From contig JAAOMT010000135.1 of assembly GCA_016748015.1 (NCBI GenBank), forward strand, positions 552,941 through 616,940: a DNA stretch of 64,000 nt, given 5' to 3'. The notes beneath the pieces are model-generated. The model saw only the letters and a list, made by a program, of their open reading frames with translations, did not search any database and was not told the origin of the DNA. This document shows positions 46,157 through 57,324 of this stretch, piece after piece. The translations under genes were made by a program, and so were the position numbers. Within the stretch, counting starts at the first letter, position 1. The number at the start of each line of letters is the position of its first letter. Source of the DNA: Geosiphon pyriformis (taxonomy: Eukaryota; Glomeromycota; Glomeromycetes; Archaeosporales; Geosiphonaceae).

Positions 46157-47560
46157 ATGTTCAAGTTGGGAGGTTGTTCAATAACAACTATTGGTTCTAA
46201 ATTTCGAGAAATATCTTCAGAATTGATTAAAGGAGAATGTGTACCAATTTGTGAAATTAATAGTTCAGAATTGTTTCTAGAATTATAGTGTTTCAAACGA
46301 TCTCCATGTGCAACTTTTGCTAGGATTTTGTTATCAAGTCTTAGCTTGTATGACTCATTGTCTAGAACTTCATAGATAAAGAATGGTTTATCTCATTTAT
46401 TTTCAAATTTCCCACTCCATTGTTTTTCAGCTTTAGTTCTGTGTAAGAGAACTTTGTTCCCAATTTTAAATTCATTGGTGACTGGTGGCAATTTTTTGTC
46501 ATGCCGTTCTTTTTGTTAAGCTTGGGAGTGTTCAATATAGGTGACTGCTATTCGTCGTTTTCCTTCCAGCATGCTAAGCAGAGTGTAGGCTTTTTGTTGA
46601 AGTGTTTCCTGAAAATTGTTTTTATCAATTGGTTGTGCTGGGTATGTTTCTACTGTGAAACTAATTGGTAATGTTGCTGTCCTTCTGTAAGTTAAATCAA
46701 ATAGTGTGTGTTTTGTGGTATCTTGTTTTAGTGTCCTATATGCTAGTAACATTGATGAAATAAAGATATTCCATTCTTGCTCAAAATCAATTGAGACTTT
46801 GGCTAATGATTCACACAGTGTCCTATTAAAACGTTCCACAAGCCCATTTGTTTGTGGATGGTAGAGCAAAGATAATGGTCTCTTGACATTAAATCATTCA
46901 CAAATTTTCTGGATTAAATTGTTCACAAAATGTGTTTCTTGATCAGATAAAAGTTCTATTGGGCATCCATATCTACAAATGATGTCTTCATAGATGAAGT
47001 TTGCTACTGATTTCGCATCTGCTCATTGAATGACTCTGGCTTTGAGCCATTTGGTGAGATAGTCTACAGCTACTGCAATATAACGGTTTCCTTGGTTTGT
47101 GATAGGTAGTGGTCCAACTAAATTGATACCAACTCAGTCAAAAGGCTGTCCAACTTTGATTGGATTTAAAGATTCTATAGGGCGTGTTCCTTCTCTTTTT
47201 TGACAACTATTACAAAAGTCAACATATTGATGTATGTCTCTTCTTATTTGGGGCCAAAAGTAGTGTTCTAATGTTCTTTGGGTGGTACTATCTTTTCCTA
47301 AATATGCTGATGAAGGGTCCAAGTGCATGTTGTATAAGATAGTTTCCTTTTCATGTTCTTGTATTAATCGGAGTAGTTTGTCTGAATTTCTGGAGTTTTG
47401 ATAATAAATGATGTTGTTGTGTAGGAAGTATTGTTTGGTTTGTTGTTGTAACTGATGTTTTTCATCTGGGGACCAATCTGTTGGGATTGTTAATGTCTCC
47501 AAATATTGTTTAAGATTGTTGTAGTTTTTGGGGTTCATTGTTTGTCATTTTGTTGCTGTT
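46157..47560 (-). pseudogene. Gyp-C integrase (inactive)
   Basis: The zinc domain at 47310-47190 reads MHLDPSSAYLG, then CNSCQKREG. The second His is Tyr, one C-to-T change. The first catalytic Asp is Asn (GIN instead of GID; codon 47122-47124). LLSD (about 46945) and GLVERFN (about 46830) retain the other two acidic residues. The C-terminal tail has KIGNKVLLHRTKAEKQWSG and then KPFFIYEVL, a GPF-type terminus. The frame ends near 46157 after LEPIVVIEQPP. Several stops interrupt the middle. Confidence 0.85.
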
Positions 47561-49010
47561 ATTTCAAATGGGTGTTAGTTTTGTGTTCTAATCTTGCCTC
47601 ATTCTTGAAAGACAATAAATGTTGATGTGAAGTTTTCCTGATTTATGGTGTACAATATATCAGTAGTTGGCTAAAAATCCTGTCCATTGGGTTTGTTTGG
47701 CGTTCAGTTGAGTGTTTTTGTTCTGAAGCCATTTGAGTCCAATATTATTAGTGATAATATCGAATTTCTTGAGATAAAAGTTGAAATGATGTAGGGCCCA
47801 AATTACAGCTGCTGTTTCCAATTCAATGGCAGGGTAATTCTTTTTGGCTGGTTTTAATGTTCTGCTGACATAAGCAATTACTCACTCATTTCCTTGGTCA
47901 TCTAATTGTGACAAAATGGCACCAAAAACAGTATAAGAAGCATCGGTGGCTAGTCGAAACCAGTTACTGAAGTCTGGGTAGGCAAGAATTGGAGCTGTTG
48001 TCAGCTTTTCTTTGAGAATTTCAAAAGCTTTTTGGTGTTCAGTAGTCCATTTGTATTTAACGTTTTTGGTGGTGAGCTGGTTAAGGGGTTTTGCAATTTC
48101 CAAAAACCTTTTGATAAACTTTTGATAGTAGGATGCTAATTCGATGAATCTTTTTAGTTCTGTGGTATTTCGAAAAGTTTTGAAATTTTTCCAGAGTCAG
48201 GTTTAATTCTATCTTTGCTAACAATGTGACCAAAAAAAGCCAAACTTGTTTTTCCAAAGTAGCATTTTTTGATATTCAGTTTCAATTCTGCTTTCTGTAA
48301 TCATTGAAAAACTTCTCACAGGTGTTTTAAGTGTAGTTCAAAAGATGGTGAATAAACATCAGTATCATTGAGATAGACAACTACTGATTTCCAAAGGAGA
48401 CTTTTGTAAACAACATCCATGAGTCTTTGGAATGTTGCTGGTGTATTGCATAATCCGAAAGGCATTACGTTGAACTTGTAGTTTCCTTCTTGAGTGGTGA
48501 ATGCTGTTTTGGGGCGATCTTTGGGATCCATGACAACTTGCCAATATCCACTCTCTAAATCTAATGTCGAGAAGTATTTGGACTTTCCAAGGGCATCTAA
48601 CATGTTATTGATTCGGGGAAGAGAGTAGGCATCTCCAATGGTGACACTGTTGAGTTGTCGATAATCAACACAAAATCATATTTTTCCATTTTTCTTTTTA
48701 ACTAAGACCACAGATGAAGCCCATGGACTCATTAATAGTTAAATAAGCCCATTGTTAAGCATCCATTGCACTTTTTCTCAGATAAATTGGTGACTTTCTG
48801 GAGCAACTTGGTAGGCTTGTTGTTGCCTTGGTTTGGCATCTCCTATGTAGATTTGGTGTTGAACCAAATTGGTTCTTCTTAAGTCATTGTTGTTTTTGGC
48901 AAAAATATTGGCAAACTCTGCAATTAGTTTTTTGAGCTGGTTCTGTTGTTGTGGTTCAAGTTGTCTCATGTTGATTCGAGATAGTTTTTCCATGACAACA
49001 TGGTAGTTTT
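47561..49010 (-). pseudogene. pol: Gyp-C reverse transcriptase and RNase H (inactive)
   Basis: The frame enters with RTNLVQHQIYIGDAKPRQQQ near 48860. RT continues with YFSTLDLESGYWQVVMDPKD and MPFGLCNTPATFQRLMD at 48603-48400. The catalytic box at 48364-48375 reads YLND, so the first catalytic Asp is Asn (G-to-A). A frameshift near 48190-48310 separates RT from the connection region. RNase H has LATDASYTVFGAIL near 47930-47970 and IAYVSRTLKPAKKNYP near 47830-47880. The polymerase cannot be active as written. Confidence 0.88.
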
Positions 49011-49401
49011 TAGAGCTGGAGTTTGGGATTTTTGGTAGTGAATGTCCAATAATTTCAGAGAAATTGGGGACTGTTTGGGGTAATTCTTGTTAAAAGATAT
49101 TACTGTGAATAATTCCAATTTCTAAGTTATTTAATAAAACTATGGGGAAATTGTTGGAATTGTAAAAAGTAACTCGGATTTTCTTTGTTTCTTCTAGAAT
49201 ATAAATGTTTGGAATCAAGATATTATGTTCCAAGCAGATTTGTTTGTTGGACTCAAAAATTTGTTATGTGGTTGTTGGCTTTTCACAAGTGTATATTTCA
49301 GGGTGTTCTCCAAAGGGTGAAATGATAATTGGTTGTAGAAGTTGTAAAATCTGGTAAAATTCTTTCTGTTTGTTGATGGCTATGTTTATTGGAACTGTAA
49401 A

Positions 49402-49790
49402 TCATCCAGTTGAACCAAAACCTTGGGTTCCTCTTTTACTTTTTCCCAATAGTTCTTTTTGATTGACTAATTGTAAACTTGAAATGTTGATTAAGGGTAA
49501 ATAAATGACTTGGGCAATTTTCTCGGCATGTTCAATCTTAAACAGCTTGTCAGTTTTATTTTGGAGTATTACTGTTATGTCACCAGTATATCTAGCATCA
49601 ATTATTCCTTCTCTGACATTGATTTCTTTGCTTGCCAGAGAGGACCAGGAGCCAATTTGAACCATTGCTTCTGGTGGGATTTCGAGAGCAATTTTGAGGT
49701 TGATTTTTGTGAGAGATTTGGGTTTGAGAATGAGAGTATCCTTGTCTGGATATCTTAGGTTATATCCAGCATCAATTTCGTGTGCTTTTT
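49402..49790 (-). pseudogene. dUTPase domain of Gyp-C (open frame, all five motifs)
   Basis: Part of a 332-codon open frame (50400-49402). Trimeric-type dUTPase motifs in order: motif 1 DAGYNLRY at about 49750-49775 (the usual Asp is Asn), motif 2 IGSWSSLASK near 49628-49658, motif 3 GIIDARYTGDI near 49577-49610 with its Asp retained, motif 4 EKIAQVIYLP near 49497-49527, and motif 5 KRGTQGFGSTG near 49407-49440. Motif 2 usually has Arg-Ser-Gly and here reads SWSS, so activity is doubtful. It lies within the polyprotein between a Cys-rich module and RT. Spacing and length (about 130 aa) match stand-alone dUTPases. Confidence 0.87.
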
Positions 49791-50640
49791 CAGGTTTTAT
49801 TCCTTGTCTATTATTGTTGAAGTATTTGAGTTGTAAGACAGGCTGATTTTTGATAAGATAGATGGGTGTTGTTTCAATTTCTTCTGTTGCTTCCAGTTCT
49901 CCAGATTCAATTTCGTTCTTATCACTTTCCCTGGGCAAGGGAATGCTAAGAGTGTAGCATTTAGGACACCACTGTTCATCACAAGACATAATGCATTCTT
50001 CACATAGCCTAATGTTTATTTGCTCTAATTGTTGAATTTGAGCTTCTTGGGTTGGGTAGGTGTGACTTGCAATTTGGTGGTAGACTTCTACTTCATCTTT
50101 GTAATTGAATCCAGCTAATTCTATAGTGTATTCAATGTATTCTGCTTCCTTCATTTGATGGACATCTTCTTTGGTAGTTCCATTAATTAATGCTATTGCT
50201 AGGTCAAAAATTATCTTAGCATCATGGGAGTAGTGATAAAGTTTGTTGAGAGCACTGTTGTATGCCGCATTAAAGGGTGTTCCTCTTTTTACTTTTTCTG
50301 AAATTGATAAAGCATATTGGCAGGTCTGATCGCAGACTCCTCCTTTCATTGTTACATCAATCCAATTGCATTTTTCTGGTAGCATATCTCTACAAGTCAA
50401 ACAAAGAGTATTGTCTTATTTTCTGCTTCTTTTTATTAGATGGCCCCATTGTTTTCTGTGGCAAGCCTTGCAGTAATAACAAGTATGATTTTCATATTCT
50501 TCTTCAGGTGAAATGCAGGCTCCCATTGATGAGAGTTTCTTGTGGCAATCTTTGCATTTGAGTAGAATGTAAGGGTGTTGGTTTCGTGGTTCTGGTTTTA
50601 AATAGAGAACATTCCATCTGGTTGTCACTGGTTCTTTTGT
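49791..50640 (-). pseudogene. Cys-rich module of Gyp-C between protease and dUTPase
   Basis: Three Cys clusters lead into the dUTPase. LLKCKDCHKKLSSMGAC and then CYYCKACHRKQWGH are at about 50440-50560. CLTCRDMLPEKC and CDQTCQYAL are at about 50310-50410. CEECIMSCDEQWCPKC is at about 49965-50010. The middle segment SHDAKIIFDLAIALING is helical-looking. Cluster spacing in the last one is identical to Gyp-B. A stop near 50402 separates the first cluster from the rest. An acidic linker connects it to dUTPase. Zinc binding is inferred from the CxxC pairs; the role is unknown. Confidence 0.7.
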
Positions 50641-50826
50641 TTCAAGAGAATCATTTGTTGAAAAGTACTATTGTTCAGTTTCATCAGCCCAATTGGAGGT
50701 TGATCCAAGTGCCATAAATGTTTTAATGATGGGTTTTTTTTCTTTTGGTTCAAATTCAAAAGCCAGGGCTTTTTCAGAGTATTTGTTGAATGTACCACAA
50801 GTAGTGGGTACTTGGGCATGTTGTTC

Positions 50827-51170
50827 TTAATAGGAGAGTTGTAATTCTTGGGTTTCCCAGTTTAATTTTGCATTGGCTTTTTGAAGCCAATCATTTCTGA
50901 CAAGGACTTGATACTGGGGCGCGTCTATTACAAGAACTTTAACTAAAATGGTGATTCCATCAAGAGTAAATAGAAAATTGTCAATTTCTCCTATGGGTGT
51001 TTTTTTCATGCCATCAGCAGTAACAATTACTGTCTGAGCTGGTTGGTCAATATTTTTCTTTAACTGTTGCATCAATTGGTAGGTGATGATGCTTCCGCGG
51101 ATCTACTGTCTAGAATCAAGCGAATTGCCATTCCTTTGACTTCTGCTTCAGTGTACATAACAGTAATTGC
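50827..51170 (-). pseudogene. Gyp-C protease (inactive)
   Basis: The active-site segment near 51090-51120 reads LILDSRSA: the Gly of DSG is Arg (one G-to-A change). A frameshift immediately follows. The next frame continues with IGEIDNFLFTLDGITILVKV and then DAPQYQVLVRNDWLQKANA to 50827. The parallel with Gyp-B is close. Both the substitution and the frameshift would abolish activity. Confidence 0.8.
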
Positions 51171-51679
51171 TTTTTGTTCATTGGTGGCTGCATTGCTAAA
51201 CAGGAATGGTGAATCATTTGCTTTGAACTCAAAAGGAAATATATCTGAAAGATTGGCATTTTCAGCAATTCTGGCTGGTGGAATTGTGGTAGAAGTATAA
51301 GAAAGGCTTTGTTGTTGTGCTGCAGCTCTATTTTCCGAGAGTGCAGGATGGTAAAAATTCTGTTCTTCAGGTATTGTAAGATAGCTAAGTTGAGTATAAT
51401 AATGGGAGAGTCTTGGCTGAACTGGATTTCGGAGAACTAATTGGTTATTTGGGTTGATTCTGTTGTTGTTTGTTATGAATTGGTTTTGTGATGCAAATTG
51501 GTTTTGTTGAACCAATCTTTGAGCAGGTACTTGGTAATATTGAATGAGTTGTCGATACTGTTGTTGCATTGGTTGTAGAGCAGGTTGATAGTAGTTGGTT
51601 TGATATTGTGGTCTTGGTAGATAGTAAGCTGGTAGTAGTGATAATTGGTAATAAGATTGTTGTAACAAAGGGTAACGTT

Positions 51680-53180
51680 AATTACTCTGTTTTGTTGGTC
51701 TCATTGTAGCTTTTTGCAATCTCTTTTCCAGTGGCCAGAGATTCCACAGTAATGGCAATTCTGAGGCTGGTTATTAGAGAATGATATGAAGCTGTTTTGA
51801 TTTCATCTTTGGGGTGGTTGATATCTTTGGGATTGCTGTTGTTGTTGGTTGGTGAAATAGTTTTTGACTTTTTTTGTGAGTTGGTCAATTTTCTCTTCAG
51901 CTGCTGAACTGGTTTTTCTAATGGCTAAGTTCACGAGTTTTGTATGATTGGCTTCTTCCATGGTCATTTCATATCTTTTTGCATGCTGAATGGCAGAGTT
52001 TAAATCTTTTGAAGGATGTGGGTGAACTTTTTTAATCAGTTTATCTTTTAAACCAGCGATAAATTGATCCAAGACTTGAGCATCAGAATAATAATCATTA
52101 GTTTTAAGTTGGCGAATTTGTCTGAAAAGTTTGTTGAATTTCCCAATATATGTCATGACAGATTCGGAGGTTTCTTGTTTGATATTGCGAAAACAATTTC
52201 AAAGTGTGATTGAGGTGTTGTTATCAGTGAATTGTTCTAAGAAGGCAGTTTTGAAAGCTGTCCAGTTATTAAAAGGGGTGGTCAAGTTTTCAAACTATTT
52301 ACCTGCTGTTCCTTTGAGAAAGTAGAGAATTGTTCTTAACATTCTGGCAGCATTCCATCCATTTGCATCTCCAGCTTTAGTAACTTGGTCAAGCCATTTT
52401 TGGGGACTGGTCTCAATGTCTTCTCTATTAAATTCAGAGATTTTTGCAATGTATGCTGTCATTTCATCTTCTTTGTTTTCACTGTCTATTGATTTTTTTT
52501 CAGATATTTCAGAGTTGTTTTCTTCATTTGCTGCTGTCTCAGAGTGTTCACTTTGATTTTCAGCTAGAAAGTCAAGGAGATTGGAACTAATTTGAAGGGG
52601 TTTTTGTTGTCTGGTAGGACTTCTGGGTGATGTAAAATCTTCTAGTCTTGCAAATCGATTTAAGAGTGAATTAAGTGTTTGTGCTTGTGCAAGTGAAGCT
52701 AGAAAAGATGTGATAGTAAGTAGAAGTTTTGAACTGGTTCCTTGTTTAGGTGTTTGTAAGTGTTTGGCAGTTGTTTTTGGTAGTATTGGAGTATTTGGAG
52801 TGGTTTTTGAGTATTGCTTCAATTTTTGTTTGTCTTTGTTGCTTGTTTCTGTCTCTAATTCAAAATCAATGGAGTATTGAGACTGCACTGGATATGTTTC
52901 TTCACAGTATTTGATAATGTTAAAATTAAGTTCTTGAAAGTAAGTGGCAAGTGTTTCACTGTTAAGGTCTTCAGTTCTCAACTGTGAATAGTGTACTAAA
53001 TTATTGTAAAAGTTGCTTCTAACTTCTGAGATATTGTAATTTCCAAAAAGATAATTGTTGATGTGGTTTTCAATGTATTAGTATACTGATTTTTTGACAA
53101 CTTCAATTCCGTCTGGAATGTTGAATCTTTGCTTGCAGTGGATGTAAATTGACTGGTAATACTCTAGAGTTGTTGTGTCT
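51680..53180 (-). pseudogene. gag: Gyp-C gag (broken)
   Basis: The N-terminal region opens near 53180 and includes a 228-codon frame at 52981-52295, with a Thr/Lys-rich linker and an acidic Ser/Glu-rich stretch. A capsid-like segment follows (MTYIGKFNKLFRQIRQLK, then VLDQFIAGLKDKL at about 52040-52160). A CCHC zinc knuckle, CHYCGISGHWKRDC, is at 51716-51757. A Gln/Tyr/Pro-rich tail (51668-51300) joins it to the protease. Frame changes occur near 52290 and 51800. No clear initiator ATG was seen upstream of 52981. Confidence 0.8.
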
Positions 53181-53219
53181 GGTATGGTTGCCACTTTGAA
53201 GTTGTTTTTGCTGTGTTGT

Positions 53220-53237
53220 TTCCATAGGAGAGCACCA
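53220..53237 (-). other. Gyp-C primer-binding site
   Basis: The minus strand reads TGGTGCTCTCCTATGG starting two bases from the LTR end. Its first eight bases equal those of Gyp-A. Confidence 0.75.
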
Positions 53238-53239
53238 AA

Positions 53240-54210
53240 TGTTACTGGAGGTTTTTGGTCTCTTCTTAGCTTTTGTATGTTTGTTGTAATGCTGTCAATT
53301 CATGACTATGGGAAGTGTTTGAACCTCTGATAACTGAATTTTTATCTTCAAATTATCTCCTATAATTTGAACTGCTGGACTTATAAGTGAAATGGCCAAT
53401 TCTGTGCCAGTTACTTGTATAGTTACATTGTAGTAAATGTCAACTTTTTCTCATAAATTGCTTGTCTGGAAGCTCACTAAAAATGTGTAGTTACTTTGCT
53501 GTAAAAGTCAACTCTTCTACAGGAATCTTGTCTGTAGGCTACCTTAATAATAATAATAAAAAAATGAAAGAAAAGTAAAAGAAAAGTAAAGAAATTGAAT
53601 TCTGTTGAGTGAAATGTTTTCTATCCAGGCCTAGAGTCACTAACAGTTTTACTGAAATTGGTTGCTAATCAATTTCAAAACATTAGTTGGGTTTTGGGGA
53701 TTTTCCAAGTGCAATAATTAAAGAATTTGGTTTTTCGAATTATTTGATATTTATTTCTTTTTGTGTATATAGAAATGGTTCTAAGTAATAAATCTAAGGT
53801 AAGATATATTTTCTCGAAGAGAGAAGCTCTTTTTTTATACAATTTGTTGTAACACTATTCTATGAACTTGAGCTTTGCTATTTTTTATAATTTCACTGAA
53901 CTAAAGTTATATTTCGGCAAACTACAAATTATTTCTGCAAACTATTAGATATTTTGGTGAACTATCAATTATTTTGGCGAATTCCTACAAATTACAGCAA
54001 ACTTTTTGAATATTACATAGTTCAGGGTATTGCATGATTGATCATTGCAATTAAGTTACATTTGTGTTATGTACAAATTGGGTTATTAATTAAATGATAA
54101 TTTCGGATATTTTGCTAATGTAATAAGTGATAATTTGAAATGCTAATTAATGATAAAAATTATAAAGATAATTTTATACTAAGCAATATCTCTAATTTTG
54201 TCTGGTAACA
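53240..54210 (-). repeat. Gyp-C 5' LTR
   Basis: 971 bp, starting TGTTACTGGAGG and ending TCTGGTAACA. It is very similar to 44369-45340 along its length, with scattered transitions. It carries the same ~22-bp degenerate units at about 53891-54003. Confidence 0.92.
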
Positions 54211-56690
54211 ACGTAATAAAAAATAAATAAATAAATAAATAAAACTGTTTTTTAAGTATGTTTAATCTATTAAATTATATGTTTTGTATATATTTAGCAA
54301 AATCAATTAAAATTTACAATTTTTTTCTAAAATATCTTTTATTATTAAGCCAACAGCAAAAATCAAAGATTACATATTTATTTTTTTAAAATCAAGAAAT
54401 TGTTCTCATAAAAAATATTTTCTTATTGCAGACCAAAAATATTTTGTTTGCTAAAATCTTAAAAAAAAATTTTTAAATAGTTTTAATTAACACAATAGAC
54501 TTTGTGTTTGTTAAAATTTTATTCCAATTATATGGTTTAAGAATTATTAACATCTAAGCTTCCTTTCAAAACTAAAAAACAGATTTATTTACCAAATACT
54601 TATTTAATAGATTTAACAAAAAACCTAGAATCAAAGAATTATAGTGTTTCCAAAATTTATTAAATATTTTAAACAAGTCAAAAATCTTTCTATTTGACAA
54701 CTTTATTATAATACTTAGTATTTTATTATAGCCAATTTTATTTATGACACTAAAAAAGACATTGTCAAATATATAAAATAAAAACAAATATTGCTAATGC
54801 CAAATATTTAAAACATCTTTATTATTTCATGTTTTTTTGTTTATTTTTTTATAATTAAATTTATTTAAAACTTAATTTTTTTAGACTTTAATATTAAATT
54901 TTTACTATTAATTAAATAATTTAAATCCACTTTATAAAATGAGTGCTCTAAAACACTTCTAATAATGTGATCTTTATTAATTTTAAAATTCTTTATTTTT
55001 TTATTAATTGTTATATAAATTTTTACAATTTAAGTACATTAATATTCAGCAAGCTTAAGTGTACAATATATTTTTTTAACTTTAGCCAATTCAGTTTTAA
55101 TTGTATTAAAATTGATATTTAATACCAAAAAATTTTAAATACAATATATACATATGTTATTAAACAGCAACCAATAAACAATTAAGTTATTCAACTTATA
55201 ACTAAAGCCCAAATGTAAAGTTTAAACAATTTTAGATACTAAAATTATTAATTTATAAGACTAAGATAAATTTTTAGTATAAATACTATTAAAATTTTTG
55301 TTTTAAGTTAAAAAAATAATCTTATTGGCTAAGAAACTAACAATTTTTCTAATATTATCTTATATAAAATTTAAATTAAAATGTTTTTTTAAGAGCTTAA
55401 AATTTTTATCAAATACAGCAATATTTATTAATATAAATTTCTTAAACTGGATTTATTTGGCCATATTAGTATCTTTAAAGTTATATTTTTATTAGTTTTT
55501 GTTAGCTTGTTTGTGAATATTATTTAAATATTTATTTAAAATACTACTTAAACCAACTAAAATAAAAAAAGCATGATAATTTGTGTTAAAAAAATTATTT
55601 ACATATAAAACTCTTTTATTAGTAAAAGCATTAGCTAGATTGAGTAACATAAAAATATAATTAATTGTTTTTTTAACTTTTTATAGGTTTTTTTAAGTAA
55701 AAATTTTAATAAATAAGCTTTTAAACAAAAAATTAATCAAACCAAAATCTACATACTTCTTGAAATTAATATTGTATTTGATACTATTCTTATTAAAATT
55801 ACTATTCAAAATAATAAAAATACTCTTATTATATATTTTAACTATAAAAAAGTTGATAAAAGATGCCAAGTTTAAACATTTTTTAAAAAATATATTTACA
55901 TAAAGCCTTAATATTAAAACAAACTAATTGTTTTTAAATAGCAAATAAACTATTAAGAATTTGTCTAAAATTTTCATAATCTTTGAAACATATCAAACCA
56001 AATAATTATTTATAATAATTATAATACCAATATCTATATAATTAATGTTCAAACTGAAAATAAAAACTTTAACTTCATTAAATTTGTTTACAATCCAAGA
56101 TTAAATACTCAAATAAAGTTTAGTTTTTGTAACAATTAAAATATTGTTTTTTAATTCTTTATGTCATTTAATAATATTATTGTTTAGCAAAATTATTTAT
56201 TTTTTTTATATTATATATAGCAATTTTTTAAATAAGACTGGTTATTAAGATATAAAAAAATAAAATATATTCTAAATCAAAGCCAAATTGTTAAATTTTA
56301 TTAACAAATTTATAATTGAATTAGAAAAACTTTTTAATTGTATTTCTAATTTAATTATTATTATAGGGAAACTTGATAAAGTATTATAATAATGTTTAAT
56401 GCTCGGAATTTAAGTAAAAAAACTGTAAAGTTTTTTTTAAATACACAAACAATGTGCTAAGAATATTAGTTTTTAAAAGTTTTTGTTATATGTAAATTTA
56501 CTCATAAATTTTTTAGTTATAAAGTACAAAGATGTATTTTGGCAGTTTATAGTATAGATATAAGCTATTTTTTTTAAGTTAGTCAAATATAATTACTAGA
56601 ATCTGGTGTTGTTTTTTTGCTTTTTTGGTAAGTTAACAAAATAAAATTAATATTCAAACTTAAAAAGAGCTTTTTTTTATTAGATTATTA
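54211..56690 (-). pseudogene. Decayed LINE, RT to ORF1 boundary, minus strand
   Basis: A short (AAAT)n-like run follows the LTR, then decayed LINE. The peptide at 54787-54572 (FSVINKIGYNKILSIIIKL, then FNKFWKHYNS) matches LINE-A 20845-20630 (FSEVINAISYDDLVCMIKNL, then INEFWKHCNG). DNA around 54380-54450 matches the reverse of LINE-B RT. Around 56100-56300 it reaches the endonuclease start. It is almost pure A+T. The right border is approximate because an LTR of similar composition follows. Confidence 0.72.
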
Positions 56691-57324
56691 CAAAATTTAG
56701 TCTCAGATAATTAATTTTTAATGTTGTCATTCCACAAGAGCAAAGAAAAACCAAGAAAAAAATAAAATAAAAATTAGTAATATTAATTATTATAATTAAA
56801 AACAATTAATCCAAATCATTAAGATTCTAAAACTATTTATATTAATAGCTCTAATTTGAAATAAAGATAAAAAAAATAATTAATTTGATTTTAACAACAT
56901 AAATTCTGGAATTATATACAAGTAAATTGAATAATATTTTATTTAATGATTAATAAAAAATATAGAAAAACTTAAATAAAAAAATTTATCAAGTTTAAAG
57001 ATAAAATATTTAGAAAAATATTGGTTTTTGTTTTCTTTCTGTTTTTTTCTATTTGCTAAAACTACTTATTTTTATATATATTCTTTAGTTTTACAAAATT
57101 GCTTTTAATTATTTGTTATTTTTATTATTTTACACTATAACTAGTTATCTTATATTATAATTAATTATTTTGTATTATATTATATTATTGTGTATTATCT
57201 TGTATTATTCTAAATTATTACATATTATTTTGTATTATTTTGTATTATTAAGTTTTTTTTATATTATCACATATTAATTACGTTTTTTTAATAATTTTGA
57301 ATTGGTTTTTCTATTCAGATAATA
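56690..57324 (-). repeat. Decayed Gyp-B-type LTR
   Basis: The right end is well placed: AGATAATATTATTTC at about 57317 parallels the Gyp-B LTR end plus polypurine tract (AGTAACATTATTCCC at 11217). Upstream, the A-rich tract around 56740-56780 and later segments follow the Gyp-B LTR in order. The left border is uncertain by about 50 bp. Confidence 0.6.

Larger units (their letters stand above)
44369..54210 (-). mobile_element. Gyp-C: Ty3/gypsy LTR retrotransposon with dUTPase, both LTRs, degenerate
   Basis: About 9.8 kb on the minus strand with nearly equal LTRs (972 and 971 bp). From right to left: LTR, primer-binding site, gag, protease, Cys-rich module, dUTPase, RT, RNase H, integrase, post-integrase ORF, polypurine tract, LTR. 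The same module order as Gyp-B shows that they belong to one lineage. The flanks are LINE-C on the left and a decayed LINE on the right. The flanking pentamers (AACAT and ACGTA) are not a clear target duplication. Confidence 0.92.

Noticed and set aside
49402-50400. Independent host dUTPase gene
   Set aside because: It lies in pol order between protease and RT, on the same strand, and is repeated at the same place in Gyp-B.
44359-54220. Target-site duplication of Gyp-C
   Set aside because: Flanking pentamers (AACAT on the left, ACGTA on the right) do not match well enough.
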